Notes under the pieces: model-generated
The model's input: only the letters and a program-made list of their open reading frames with translations
Database searches by the model: none
What the model was told of the DNA's origin: nothing
Source of the DNA: Flavobacterium chungbukense
GTDB lineage: Bacteria; Bacteroidota; Bacteroidia; Flavobacteriales; Flavobacteriaceae
Direction of reading: 5' to 3'
Assembly: GCF_020805785.1 (NCBI RefSeq)
Contig: NZ_JAJGZV010000001.1
Location: 868,001 to 932,000 of the forward strand
Length of the DNA: 64,000 bases
Position numbers and translations under genes: made by a program
Shown here: one piece after another, positions 17,627-27,188 of the stretch
How the letters are laid out: every line of letters starts with the position of its first letter
How positions within the stretch are numbered: the stretch's first letter is position 1

Positions 17627-19243
17627 ATGAAAGTAACTCAATTACAGTCGCTTACTGTTTATGCTGCGGTATTGTTTTTTGTAGCAAGTTTCGAGTTTTC
17701 TGCATTAAGGGCACAAACTAAATCGGTTGCATCTACAACTATTTCAGAAGCAGAAATGTACCGCCCTAATTTTCATTTTACGCCCAAAAAAGGCTGGATG
17801 AATGATCCTAACGGAATGTTTTATGCGGACGGTTATTACCATTTGTACTTTCAGCATTATCCTGAAAAAAATGTTTGGGGACCTATGCATTGGGGACACG
17901 CAATTAGTAAAGACATGATTAAATGGGAAGAACAGCCAATTGCGATTTATCCTGACAAAGAAAAATATATATTCTCTGGAAGCGCTGTTGTCGACACGCA
18001 AAACACTTCAGGTTTTGGAAAAGATGGGAAAGCACCAATTGTGGCAATTTACACTTTGCATGATATGGAAAAAGGTAAAGACGGAAAATTGGACACAGAA
18101 CGTCAAGATATTGCGTATTCTACCGATGGCGGATTTACATTTAAAAAATTTGATGAGGGAAATCCAGTAGTAAAAAATCCCGGAATTCGAGATTTTCGCG
18201 ATCCAAAAGTTTCTTGGGACGAAGCTAGAAAACAATGGGTAATGGTTGTCGCAGCTTCAGACCGAGATCATTTTTATGGTTCTAAAGATTTAAAAAACTG
18301 GCAGTTTTTATCGGAATTTGGAAAAGATTTAGGAGCACATGAAAGTGTTTGGGAATGTCCAGATTTTTTTCAAATCAAAGTAGAAGGAACCAATGAGAAA
18401 AAATGGGTTTTATTGCAAAGTTTAGGTCAGGGTGCAGCAAACGGAGGTTCTGGAACACAATATTATGTGGGAGATTTTGACGGGAAACAGTTTACTGTAG
18501 ACACCAATTTTGAACAAAGAATTAAAAGAGAAAAAGCCGTTTGGATCGATTACGGAAAAGATAATTATGCGGGAGTAACGTGGAATAATATTCCAACTTC
18601 TGACGGGCGAAGATTGTTTATTGGCTGGATGGTAAGTTTGGATTATGGCGGAAGTGTTCCAACAAACGCATGGAGAAGCAGTATGACAACGCCGCGTGAA
18701 ATGCAATTAATCAAAAAAGGAAATGAATACAGTTTAATTAGTAATCCAGTTAAGGAAATTAATAAATACATTTCTAAATCTATTCCAACGAAAACTTTAA
18801 AAGGAAAAGGCAAACTGGAACTTGTCGAATCTGGAAAAATAGATTTAAGACAGTCCATTATCACTTTCGATTTAAAAAACTTAAAGCAAGATACCTACAC
18901 TTTTACGCTTTCAAATGCAATTGGAGAGTCTTTAACTTTCGGATTAGATAATACAGAAAACTACTTATTTGCAGATCGTTCAAAAGCTGGAAAAATTGAC
19001 TTTTCAGAAAAATTTGCATCGATTGTGCATAAAGCAAAATTAGACAAGAATCAAAAAGAGGCGACTTTTAAAGTTGTTCTCGACAAAACTTCAATAGAAA
19101 TATTTTACAACAATGGCGAAAAAGTAATGACTGAAATCTTTTTCTTAAACCAGCCATTTAACTCTATTTCAGCTTCTTCAAACCAAGGAATTGAAATTTC
19201 TAACCTCGTAATTAACCAATTAAATATAAACCAAAACCAGTAA
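17627..19243 (+). CDS. GH32 fructan hydrolase (second copy), periplasmic
   Basis: A 538-residue GH32 enzyme closely related to its upstream neighbour along the whole length. The catalytic triad is intact: Asp60 in WMNDPNG, Asp192 in FRDPK and Glu243 in WECPD. The C-terminal sandwich again has DKTSIEIFYNNGE. The signal peptide (SFEFSALRAQ, cut near residue 30) has no Cys before the cut site, so this copy is expected to be soluble and periplasmic, unlike the possibly lipid-anchored first copy. Three bases separate it from susC, so it is clearly in the same operon. Full identity and linkage preference against levan or inulin cannot be determined here. Confidence 0.93.
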   Translation: MKVTQLQSLTVYAAVLFFVASFEFSALRAQTKSVASTTISEAEMYRPNFHFTPKKGWMNDPNGMFYADGYYHLYFQHYPEKNVWGPMHWGHAISKDMIKWEEQPIAIYPDKEKYIFSGSAVVDTQNTSGFGKDGKAPIVAIYTLHDMEKGKDGKLDTERQDIAYSTDGGFTFKKFDEGNPVVKNPGIRDFRDPKVSWDEARKQWVMVVAASDRDHFYGSKDLKNWQFLSEFGKDLGAHESVWECPDFFQIKVEGTNEKKWVLLQSLGQGAANGGSGTQYYVGDFDGKQFTVDTNFEQRIKREKAVWIDYGKDNYAGVTWNNIPTSDGRRLFIGWMVSLDYGGSVPTNAWRSSMTTPREMQLIKKGNEYSLISNPVKEINKYISKSIPTKTLKGKGKLELVESGKIDLRQSIITFDLKNLKQDTYTFTLSNAIGESLTFGLDNTENYLFADRSKAGKIDFSEKFASIVHKAKLDKNQKEATFKVVLDKTSIEIFYNNGEKVMTEIFFLNQPFNSISASSNQGIEISNLVINQLNINQNQ

Positions 19244-19246
19244 TTT

Positions 19247-22200
19247 ATGAAAAGTAAAATCATTTATTTTCTATTTTTCTTTTTTCCAGTGTTGCTTCTT
19301 TCAGCTCAGGAAAATCAAGTTAAAGGAACGGTAATTGCGTCAGATGACGGAATGCCTTTGCCTGGCGCGACTGTAACTATTTCGGGAACAAATATAAGTA
19401 CCGCTACCGATTTTGATGGAAATTTTTCTTTCCAAAACATTGCCTCAAATGCTACAATTGTAGTTTCTTTTATAGGATATGCTCCACAATCAATCGCTGT
19501 AAACGGACAAAAAACAATCAGTGTTACTTTAAAACTCGACAATAATCAATTGAATGAAGTGGTTGTTACGGGTTATTCCAAACAAAAGAAAACTGACATT
19601 ACAGGGGCAGTTGCAGTTGTGAGTGTAAAAGAGCTTATGAAACAACCGGAGCCGAATCCGATTAAAGCTTTGCAGGGAAGAATTGCCGGCGTAAAAGTTT
19701 CTTCTGATGGTTCTCCAAGTGGTGCAAATACAAAAGTTGTAATTCGTGGAGTTGGAACATTAAACAATACAGATCCGCTTTATGTAATTGATGGAATGCC
19801 GACGAAATCAGGATTACACGAATTAAACCCGAATGATATTGAATCGATTCAGGTTTTAAAAGACGCTTCGTCTGCGAGTATTTACGGTTCTAGAGCTTCA
19901 AACGGAGTTATTATTGTGACTACAAAAAAAGGGAAAGAAGGTAAAATGCGAATCAATTTCAGCACTTACACTTCGCTTTCAAGCTATTCTAATAAATTAA
20001 GTGTAATGAATGCCAATCAATTTGGGCAAGCATTATGGCAGGCTAATATAAATGACGGTTTAGATCCAAATAATAATAATGTTCGCTATCAGTTTGATTG
20101 GGCGAATGTAAATGGTAAAGCGCAATTAAACAGAGTTATAATTCCTGAATATCTTGATGCAGAAAAAACTTTAAAGTCGGCTGATACCAATTGGTACGAT
20201 GCTGTTTCTCAGACAGGGGTTGCGAATTCTTATGATTTATCGGTTTCGAATGCTTCAGACAAAGGAAGTTACGTTTTTTCTTTGGGCTATTATGGAAATG
20301 AAGGTGTCGTAAAAACAACTGATTTTGAGAGAATTTCAGCAAGAATGAATGGTTCATACAAATACTTTGATGGGAAATTAGTGATTGGAGAGAACTTTAC
20401 TTTAAACAGAACTAATGAAGTTACGGATCCAGGAGTTTTAGATCCTGCGTTGCGTGCATTACCAATTATTCCAGTAAGAACAGTAGATGGAATAGGATGG
20501 GGAGGACCAGTTGGCGGAATGAATGACAGACAGAATCCGGTACGTCTTTTAGAATACAATAAAGACAACAAATATGATTATTTACGTCTTTTTGGAAATG
20601 TGTACGCCGATTTAGAAATCGTTAAAAATCTTCATCTTAAGAGTAGTTTCGGAATTGATTATGGCTATTATAAAAAACGTACGTTACAAAGAAGCTACAA
20701 GTCAGGTTATTTGCAAAACGACCAGACTTCTGTAACAATTGATCAATCTGTAAGCGATAAATGGACTTGGACAAACACAGCAATTTATAGTTTGAATTTT
20801 GGCAAAAGCAATTTGAATTTGATGGCAGGAACCGAAATGTATAAAGATACTTATGATACAACAACTTTGCGTAAAAACGACTTTTTGATCGAAACGCCAG
20901 ATTATATGTATCCTGATGCAGGAACTGGAGAATCTTTCACAAGCGGAACTTCAACCGTTTATTCTTTGCTTTCTTATTTTGGAAAAGCAGATTACGAATT
21001 TGATAATCGCTATTTACTTTCGGCTACAATTCGTCGTGATGGTTCTTCTCGATTTGGTAAAAATAATCAGTTTGGTACTTTTCCAGCCGTTTCTGGAGGA
21101 TGGAGAATCAGCAACGAGAATTTTATAAAAGATAAAATCACAGCCATTTCCGATTTAAAATTAAGAGCGGGCTGGGGACAAACTGGAAATCAGGAAATCA
21201 GTAATACGGCAGTTTATTCTCTTTATCTGGCAACTTACGCAGGCGGAAGTCCTACTTGGGCAACTTCTTACGGAACGGCTTATGATATTGCAGGAAATGG
21301 AAACGGTTTACTTCCATCTGGTTTTATCGCGACGCAGTCAGGAAATGATGATTTAAAATGGGAAACAACAACGCAGACCAACGTTGGTTTAGACTTCGGA
21401 TTCTTCAAACAAAAATTATCAGGATCGATTGATTATTACATCAAAAAAACAGAAGATATTTTGGTTCTTCCAGCTTATTTAGGAGTTATTGGAGAAGGAG
21501 GAAACCGCTGGGTAAACGGTGCGTCAATGGAAAATAAAGGTTGGGAATTTTCTCTAGGTTATCAAGATGAAACTTCTTTTGGATTGAAATATGATGTTTC
21601 GGCAAATATTTCGGCAAACAAAAACAAGATTACGCAATTGCCAGATGAGGTTAAAAATAACTACGGCGGGGATGGATTAAATGATAATATTTTAGGAAGA
21701 CCAATTAATTCGATGTACGGTTATGTAACAGATGGTTTGTTTACAACGCAAGATCAGGTTACTAATTCTCCAATTCAGGAAGGAAAAGGGTTAGGAAGAA
21801 TTCGTTATGTAGATCTTAACGGAGACGGGCAAATAACAGATAAAGATCGTACTTGGATCGGGAATCCGAATCCTGGGTTTCAATATGGAATTAACTTAAA
21901 CTTGTCTTATAAAAACTTCGATTTCACCACTTTTTGGGAAGGAACAGGAAATGTAGATGTAATCAACAATACCAAATATCAAACAGATTTTTGGAGTGTT
22001 GATGATGTCGGATCGAATAAAGGAACTCGATTATTGAATGCTTGGTCTGTAGACAATCCAAATTCTACAATTCCAGCTTTGACAACTGTTGATAGAAATG
22101 CAGAAAACAGATTTTCAACTTATTATGTAGAAAACGGAAGTTATCTAAAACTAAGAGTTCTGCAATTAGGTTACAATCTGCCAAAAGATTTTCTGAAGAA

Positions 22201-22351
22201 AATCAATATGGAAAGCTTTAGAGTGTACATCAGCGGTCAAAATTTACTGATTTTAGATGCTAAAAATTTCACTGGAGTCGATCCAGAAAATGCAGGATTT
22301 GGATATCCGCAGCCTACCACTTTTACTGCTGGTCTTAATTTTACTTTATAA
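19247..22351 (+). CDS. SusC-like TonB-dependent transporter (fructan locus)
   Basis: A 1034-residue outer-membrane transporter. A signal peptide ends at LLLSAQ (about residue 21). A carboxypeptidase-regulatory-like domain follows (about 24-100, TATDFDGNF), then NEVVVTGYSKQKKTDITGAV, the plug with IESIQVLKDASSASIYGSRA, and the barrel, which ends FTAGLNFTL. It lies three bases after a GH32 gene and thirteen bases before the chosen susD start. Enzymes precede the transporter here, the reverse of the classic susCD-first order. By context it should import fructo-oligosaccharides. The pore and plug show no obvious truncation or frameshift. Confidence 0.95.
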   Translation: MKSKIIYFLFFFFPVLLLSAQENQVKGTVIASDDGMPLPGATVTISGTNISTATDFDGNFSFQNIASNATIVVSFIGYAPQSIAVNGQKTISVTLKLDNNQLNEVVVTGYSKQKKTDITGAVAVVSVKELMKQPEPNPIKALQGRIAGVKVSSDGSPSGANTKVVIRGVGTLNNTDPLYVIDGMPTKSGLHELNPNDIESIQVLKDASSASIYGSRASNGVIIVTTKKGKEGKMRINFSTYTSLSSYSNKLSVMNANQFGQALWQANINDGLDPNNNNVRYQFDWANVNGKAQLNRVIIPEYLDAEKTLKSADTNWYDAVSQTGVANSYDLSVSNASDKGSYVFSLGYYGNEGVVKTTDFERISARMNGSYKYFDGKLVIGENFTLNRTNEVTDPGVLDPALRALPIIPVRTVDGIGWGGPVGGMNDRQNPVRLLEYNKDNKYDYLRLFGNVYADLEIVKNLHLKSSFGIDYGYYKKRTLQRSYKSGYLQNDQTSVTIDQSVSDKWTWTNTAIYSLNFGKSNLNLMAGTEMYKDTYDTTTLRKNDFLIETPDYMYPDAGTGESFTSGTSTVYSLLSYFGKADYEFDNRYLLSATIRRDGSSRFGKNNQFGTFPAVSGGWRISNENFIKDKITAISDLKLRAGWGQTGNQEISNTAVYSLYLATYAGGSPTWATSYGTAYDIAGNGNGLLPSGFIATQSGNDDLKWETTTQTNVGLDFGFFKQKLSGSIDYYIKKTEDILVLPAYLGVIGEGGNRWVNGASMENKGWEFSLGYQDETSFGLKYDVSANISANKNKITQLPDEVKNNYGGDGLNDNILGRPINSMYGYVTDGLFTTQDQVTNSPIQEGKGLGRIRYVDLNGDGQITDKDRTWIGNPNPGFQYGINLNLSYKNFDFTTFWEGTGNVDVINNTKYQTDFWSVDDVGSNKGTRLLNAWSVDNPNSTIPALTTVDRNAENRFSTYYVENGSYLKLRVLQLGYNLPKDFLKKINMESFRVYISGQNLLILDAKNFTGVDPENAGFGYPQPTTFTAGLNFTL

Positions 22352-22364
22352 TAAAATATTGAAA

Positions 22365-24056
22365 ATGAAAAAAATACTATATATATCAGGATTTTTAGTG
22401 ATGGTTTTATTCGCTTCCTGTTCCGATTTTTTAGAAAATAATCCGCGAGGGGTTTTGTCAGAAGACGATATTGTGACACCAGAAACTATTGATGGTTTTA
22501 TGAATGCAGCTTATGCGCAATTAGGAAATGATCATTACGATTCGCCATACAGTTTATGGCCTTTTGGAAACGTTCGTTCCGATGATGCTTACAAAGGCGG
22601 AAGCGGTACAAATGATATTCAGGTTTTTCACTTTTTTGAAGTTTCAAATAACATCAGGCCTGATTTTGGAGAACTAGACACTTTTTGGTACAACAGTTAT
22701 GTTGGAGTTGGAAGAGCAAATAAAGCGTTGAAAGCATTAGAGCAAATTTCTGAAGCCGATTTTCCATTGAAGAAAACACGTATTGCCGAAATGCGTTTTT
22801 TAAGAGGACATTTCTATTTTATGCTGAAAATCATGTTCAGAAATGTACCTTACATTACAGAAGATATTCCAGTTGAAGAATATAAAACTATTTCGAATGT
22901 TGCACTTACAAACGAAGAACTTTGGAATAGAATTGCAGAAGATTTTCAAGCTGCAGCCGATGTTTTGCCAGAAACTCAAACACAAGTTGGGCGCGCTACA
23001 CAAAAAGCGGCTTATGCTTATCTAGCCAAAACACGTTTGTATCAGGCATATACACAAGATGATAATTTTAAAGTAACAGGAATCAATCAGCAGCATTTGC
23101 AGGAAGTAATTGCGGCTACAGAAAAAGTAATCGGAAAAGCAACTTTAGAGCCAGATTTTGCTAATAACTTTTTGCCTGGAACTTATGAAAATGGACCAGA
23201 ATCGATTTTCTCTATTCAGTTTTCTGATAATGATGGAACTTTATACGGAAGATTGAATTTTTCAGATGTGCTTTCAACTCCTCAAGGTTTAGGATGTTGC
23301 GATTTTCATAAACCAAGTCAGAATTTAGTAAATGCTTTTAAAACTGGATCCGACGGTCTGCCTCAATTTGACACTTACAACAATCAAGATTTTGATTATA
23401 AAAACAGAAATGCAAACACGGTAGATCCAAGATTGTATCATACGGTCGCCATGCCTGGTTTGCCTTATAAATATGACCCAGAATATGTATATGTAGAGTC
23501 TTGGGTTCGCTCGCCAGGAACATATGGTTATTTTGCTTCTTTAAAAGAAAATGTGGCACCAAGCTGCAGCTGTTTTGTCAATATTGATCCATTTTATGGG
23601 AATTCAAAAAACAGAATTCAAATTCGCTATGCCGACGTAATTTTAATGCGTGCCGAAGCTTTGATAGAATCAGGAAGACAAGCAGAAGCTTTACCATTAA
23701 TTAATGAAATTCGACAAAGAGCTTCGCAAAGTACAGGAAGATTGCCTTACGCAAATAACTTTAAAATCAATACTTATGTTGACGGAGTTAATTGCAATTG
23801 GACACAAGATTTTGCCCGCAAAGCGATGCGCTGGGAACGAAGATTAGAATTGGCAATGGAAGGCAGTCGATTCTTTGATCTTGTGAGATGGGGTGTTACA
23901 GATCAAGTTTTGAATACTTTTTATGCAGGAGAAAAAACAAAACGCACCTATTATCAAGATGCTAATTTTGATGCACAGAAAGAGGAATATTGCCCAATTC
24001 CTTTGAAACAAATTAATTTCAGCCAAGGACTTTACAAACAAAATCCTGGTTATTAA
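22365..24056 (+). CDS. SusD/RagB-like lipoprotein (fructan locus)
   Basis: A 563-residue SusD homologue, the presumed surface binding partner of the SusC just upstream. An ATG at 22365 gives a proper lipoprotein signal (MVLFASC, Cys19) followed by SDFLENNPRG. A longer in-frame start at 22257 would lie inside susC and add a non-signal N-terminus, so I reject it. SusD features include AEMRFLRGHFYFMLK, the C-terminal RYADVILMRAEALIESGRQ and RWERRLELAMEGSRFFDLVRW, and a final stretch ending QNPGY. No separate SusE/F-type accessory lipoprotein is present in this locus, so glycan capture may depend on SusD and the possibly lipid-anchored GH32. Confidence 0.94.
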   Translation: MKKILYISGFLVMVLFASCSDFLENNPRGVLSEDDIVTPETIDGFMNAAYAQLGNDHYDSPYSLWPFGNVRSDDAYKGGSGTNDIQVFHFFEVSNNIRPDFGELDTFWYNSYVGVGRANKALKALEQISEADFPLKKTRIAEMRFLRGHFYFMLKIMFRNVPYITEDIPVEEYKTISNVALTNEELWNRIAEDFQAAADVLPETQTQVGRATQKAAYAYLAKTRLYQAYTQDDNFKVTGINQQHLQEVIAATEKVIGKATLEPDFANNFLPGTYENGPESIFSIQFSDNDGTLYGRLNFSDVLSTPQGLGCCDFHKPSQNLVNAFKTGSDGLPQFDTYNNQDFDYKNRNANTVDPRLYHTVAMPGLPYKYDPEYVYVESWVRSPGTYGYFASLKENVAPSCSCFVNIDPFYGNSKNRIQIRYADVILMRAEALIESGRQAEALPLINEIRQRASQSTGRLPYANNFKINTYVDGVNCNWTQDFARKAMRWERRLELAMEGSRFFDLVRWGVTDQVLNTFYAGEKTKRTYYQDANFDAQKEEYCPIPLKQINFSQGLYKQNPGY

Positions 24057-24094
24057 AGGAGTAAAATAAAAACAATATATTAAATAATTTTAGA

Positions 24095-24991
24095 ATGAAT
24101 AACGGAAAAAGCCTTAAGGTGGCAGCATATGGAGAGGTGCTTTGGGATGTTTTTGAAAATGAAAAAAAAATTGGCGGCGCCCCGTTAAATGTGGCGCTGC
24201 GAATGAAAACATTAGGATGCGAAGTTGTCATGATTAGTTGTGTAGGAAATGATGAAGATGGTCAGGCAATTATTAATCAGATAAAAGGTTTAGGGCTTAA
24301 AACGGATAATATTGTTATTGCTGAAGATTTTCCGACTGGATTGGTCAATGTTACCTTAAATGATCGCGGATCTGCAAGTTATGAAATTAATTATCCATCG
24401 GCATGGGATAAAATAGTACTGAATAATTCGGCTAGAAAAACAGTAGAAGAAGCAGATGTTTTAATTTATGGAAGCTTAGTTTGCCGTGATGCTATCTCGA
24501 GAAATGCCTTGGAAGAACTGCTTCAAACTAATGTCTATAAAGTTTTTGATGTCAATTTAAGAAAACCTCATTATTCTTTTGAAATTCTGAATCAGTTAAT
24601 GAAGTCAGCTAATTTTATCAAATTTAATGATGAAGAGTTATTAGAAATTGCATCTGCTCTAAATTCACCGTTTGAAAGTCTAGAGGAAAATATGTATTTT
24701 ATTCTAAAACAGACAAATGCAGAAGCCATGTGTGTTACTAAAGGAAAACATGGAGCATTATTGCTTTGGGAAGGTAAAATTTATGAAAATGAAGGTTATC
24801 CAATTAAAGTCGCAGATACCGTGGGGGCGGGAGATTCTTTTCTAGCGGCTTTAATTACTTCATTATTAAACGATCAAAAGCCTCAGATGGCGATTGATTT
24901 TGCCTGTGCTATAGGTGCTTTGGTTGCTGAAGCGCCTGGTGCAAATCCGGATATTTCTAATTCTAAAATAGAAAGTTTGATGTTGAAATAG
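24095..24991 (+). CDS. PfkB-family fructokinase
   Basis: A 298-residue cytoplasmic ribokinase-family sugar kinase. The N-terminal GGAPLNVALRMKTLG motif and the C-terminal DTVGAGDSFLAAL motif (241-253, catalytic base Asp247) are the two PfkB signatures. It is the last gene of the fructan operon, 38 bp after susD, and a strong terminator follows. It would phosphorylate fructose delivered by the MFS porter and so feed glycolysis. Substrate assignment rests on context; related kinases act on ribose, adenosine or 2-keto-3-deoxygluconate. Confidence 0.9.
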   Translation: MNNGKSLKVAAYGEVLWDVFENEKKIGGAPLNVALRMKTLGCEVVMISCVGNDEDGQAIINQIKGLGLKTDNIVIAEDFPTGLVNVTLNDRGSASYEINYPSAWDKIVLNNSARKTVEEADVLIYGSLVCRDAISRNALEELLQTNVYKVFDVNLRKPHYSFEILNQLMKSANFIKFNDEELLEIASALNSPFESLEENMYFILKQTNAEAMCVTKGKHGALLLWEGKIYENEGYPIKVADTVGAGDSFLAALITSLLNDQKPQMAIDFACAIGALVAEAPGANPDISNSKIESLMLK

Positions 24992-25020
24992 AAGTGTAAA
25001 AGCTTCAGTTTCTTTTGTGG

Positions 25021-25062
25021 AAAGCCTTAAACAGTATATTGTTTAAGGCTTTTTGGTTTTTT
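25021..25062 (+). terminator. Rho-independent terminator of the fructan operon
   Basis: AAAGCCTTAAACA (25021-25033) pairs perfectly with TGTTTAAGGCTTT (25040-25052) around a 6-base loop and is followed by a T-rich tail. It starts 29 bp after the fructokinase stop. Confidence 0.9.
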
Positions 25063-25104
25063 ACTTCGTCTCAAATTTAAAAATGAAAAAAAAATATACT
25101 TTAT

Positions 25105-25134
25105 TTGGTATACTAAAACGTTTTAGTATATTTG
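25105..25134 (+). promoter_or_regulatory. Promoter overlapped by LacI-type operator (copy 1)
   Basis: A perfect 22-bp palindrome spans 25109-25130, with core TACTAAAACGTTTTAGTA and the central CG typical of LacI-family operators. It sits inside a good Bacteroidota promoter: TTG at 25105-25107, a 19-bp spacer, and TATATTTG at 25127-25134 (TAnnTTTG). A bound repressor would cover the -7 box. The first gene downstream is the SGNH hydrolase, about 160 bp away. The same 18-bp core recurs at 28664. Confidence 0.8.
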
Positions 25135-25294
25135 TCAATCTTTCTTGTTGTTTTGAATAAATCAAATAAATTTAAATACATAATTGTTAATCGAAAAATT
25201 AATAATTAAATATTTAGTGATATTCGGATTTAATTAAGATAAAATAGGATAATAAGAAAATGATGAGTTTCGACCTATTAAGCTATAATTGCAC

Positions 25295-25981
25295 ATGATG
25301 ACCAAAACTTTACTTTATCACTTTTTACTATTTTTTACTTTGAATATTGCCTATAGTCAAGATTGGGCAAACCTAAATCGCTACAAAGAAGAAAATGCAA
25401 AAGTTCCTGTTTTAAGCGCTAAAGATCATAGTCGTGTCGTTTTCATGGGAAATTCCATTACCGAAGGCTGGTTAAATAAAAGACCAGATTTCTTCCATTC
25501 CAAAAAATACATCAACAGAGGAATTAGCGGACAAACGACGCCGCAAATGTTATTGCGTTTTAGACAAGATGTAATCGCTTTAAAACCATCATTAGTGGTA
25601 ATTCTTGCAGGAATAAATGATATAGCCGAAAATACTGGACCGTATTCTGCCGAAGCTACATCGGGAAATATATTTTCGATGTGCGAACTGGCGAAACAAA
25701 ATGGAATAAAAGTAATTGTTTGTTCGGTTTTGCCAGCATTAGATTTTCAATGGCGAAAAGGAATGCAGCCTGCTCCAAAAGTAATCGCATTAAACAAAAT
25801 CATTAAATCATACGCAGAAAAAAATAAACTCTTTTATGTAGATTATTATTCGGCTATGGTCAATGATGAAATGGGTTTAAAAGCAGAATTGTGTACAGAT
25901 GGCGTTCATCCGAATGAGGCTGGATACGCTGTGATGGAACCAATTTTAGAAAAAACAATTGCAAAAGCGCTTAAAAAGTAA
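25295..25981 (+). CDS. SGNH/GDSL-family esterase, exported
   Basis: A 228-residue serine esterase. I chose the ATG at 25295; a TTG two codons earlier is less likely. A signal peptide ends near residue 21 (NIAYSQ). SGNH blocks are complete: FMGNSITEGW with nucleophile Ser54, the RGISGQTT block with the oxyanion Gly, LAGINDI with Asn108, and DGVHPNEAGY with Asp202 and His205. It lies directly downstream of the palindromic operator and promises a role in the mannan system, such as removing acetyl groups from sugars before glycosidases act. That role is inference; family members also include lipases and arylesterases. Confidence 0.85.
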   Translation: MMTKTLLYHFLLFFTLNIAYSQDWANLNRYKEENAKVPVLSAKDHSRVVFMGNSITEGWLNKRPDFFHSKKYINRGISGQTTPQMLLRFRQDVIALKPSLVVILAGINDIAENTGPYSAEATSGNIFSMCELAKQNGIKVIVCSVLPALDFQWRKGMQPAPKVIALNKIIKSYAEKNKLFYVDYYSAMVNDEMGLKAELCTDGVHPNEAGYAVMEPILEKTIAKALKK

Positions 25982-26102
25982 AACAGACTTCATTCTTTAG
26001 TTTTAAATTATATGGAGAGATTTTTTAATTCTCGAGAATGATTTCATGTAAATAGTATTGTTTTTTGACAATAAAGTATCAAATGCCAAAAAACTTTCTT
26101 TT

Positions 26103-26110
26103 TAGGTTTG
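26103..26110 (+). promoter_or_regulatory. Weak -7 box upstream of the ROK kinase
   Basis: TAGGTTTG fits TAnnTTTG in the 206-bp gap between the esterase and the ROK gene, but no TTG lies at the proper distance. It may be a separate promoter for the kinase; otherwise the kinase is read through from the esterase. Confidence 0.25.
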
Positions 26111-26187
26111 AAATGTTATTTATAGAGTGATAATCAGCAATTAAATAAGAGCGGAATGATTATCAAAAACAATTAAAACGAATAAAA

Positions 26188-27129
26188 ATGTCAATAACAA
26201 TAGGTGTAGATATAGGCGGAAGCCACATAAGCAGCGCAGCCATAAACGGTAATGACTTTGTAATAATTCCTCAAACATATTTTAGCGGACCAGTAGACAG
26301 TAAAGCTTCTAAAGAAGTGATTATCCAAAAATGGGCAGAAATAATTAACCAAACGATTCAAGCAGTTCAGCACACTTCAGATTTTGTTGAAAAAGATAAA
26401 ATTGGAATCGCTTTTTCTATGCCAGGTCCCTTTCAATACGAATCTGGAATTGCAATGTTTGAAGGGAATGATAAATACGAAGCATTGTATAATGTCTCTA
26501 TTTCCCAAGAGCTTATAGGATATTTGAATACTAAAAATGTGAGTTTCAGATTTCTTAATGATGCCAGCTGTTTTGGCGTTGGAGGCTGTCTTAAAGAAAG
26601 TGCCACCGATGCCGAAAAAGTAATTGCGATTACTTTAGGTACAGGTTTTGGAGCCGCTTTTTTAGATCATAAATTGCCCATTACTCAAGGAGAAGACGTT
26701 CCTCACAATGGATGTTTGTGGGATAAACCTTTTCATAATAGTATTGCAGATAATTATTTTTCTACCAGATGGTTTTTAAATGAATATGAAAAAAGTACAG
26801 GCAAGAAACTGACAGACGGCGTAAAAGAAATTGCGTCGATTGAAGATTTTTCTACAGCCAAAATTTTTGATGATTTCGCCAATAATTTAACCGAATTCTT
26901 AGCGCCGTTCATCATTAAGTTTGATGCTGATCTGCTTATTTTAGGAGGAAATATTGCAAAATCGCATCGATTGTTTTTATCTAAAGTGCAAGAAAATCTA
27001 AAAAAGCAGAATATTGATCTAGCTATTTCTATTGTAGAAAATACCGAGCAAACAAGTATTTTAGGCTCGAGCTATTTGTATAACGAAGTTTTTTGGGAAC
27101 GAATTAAGGCCGAGCTTCCGTATTTCTAA
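26188..27129 (+). CDS. ROK-family sugar kinase
   Basis: A 313-residue cytoplasmic protein of the ROK (repressor, ORF, kinase) fold without a DNA-binding domain, hence a kinase. The phosphate-binding motif GVDIGGSHI is at the N-terminus, the NDASCFGVGG segment carries the probable catalytic Asp, and ITLGTGFGAAF is the adenosine-side motif. The usual ROK zinc site CxCGxxGC is absent; the equivalent region reads GEDVPHNGCLWDKPF. Lying 59 bp before the LacI regulator and in the mannan region, it is a candidate mannokinase or glucokinase. The sugar specificity is inferred from neighbours only. Confidence 0.82.
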   Translation: MSITIGVDIGGSHISSAAINGNDFVIIPQTYFSGPVDSKASKEVIIQKWAEIINQTIQAVQHTSDFVEKDKIGIAFSMPGPFQYESGIAMFEGNDKYEALYNVSISQELIGYLNTKNVSFRFLNDASCFGVGGCLKESATDAEKVIAITLGTGFGAAFLDHKLPITQGEDVPHNGCLWDKPFHNSIADNYFSTRWFLNEYEKSTGKKLTDGVKEIASIEDFSTAKIFDDFANNLTEFLAPFIIKFDADLLILGGNIAKSHRLFLSKVQENLKKQNIDLAISIVENTEQTSILGSSYLYNEVFWERIKAELPYF

Positions 27130-27188
27130 TAAGTAATACTTTACTATATTTGAAAAAAATATGGATTTAAAACAAAAAGAATCTAAAA

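Noticed and set aside
22257..22364. Upstream extension of the fructan-locus SusD
   Set aside because: It would overlap the end of susC and remove the lipoprotein signal from the N-terminus; the ATG at 22365 is far better.
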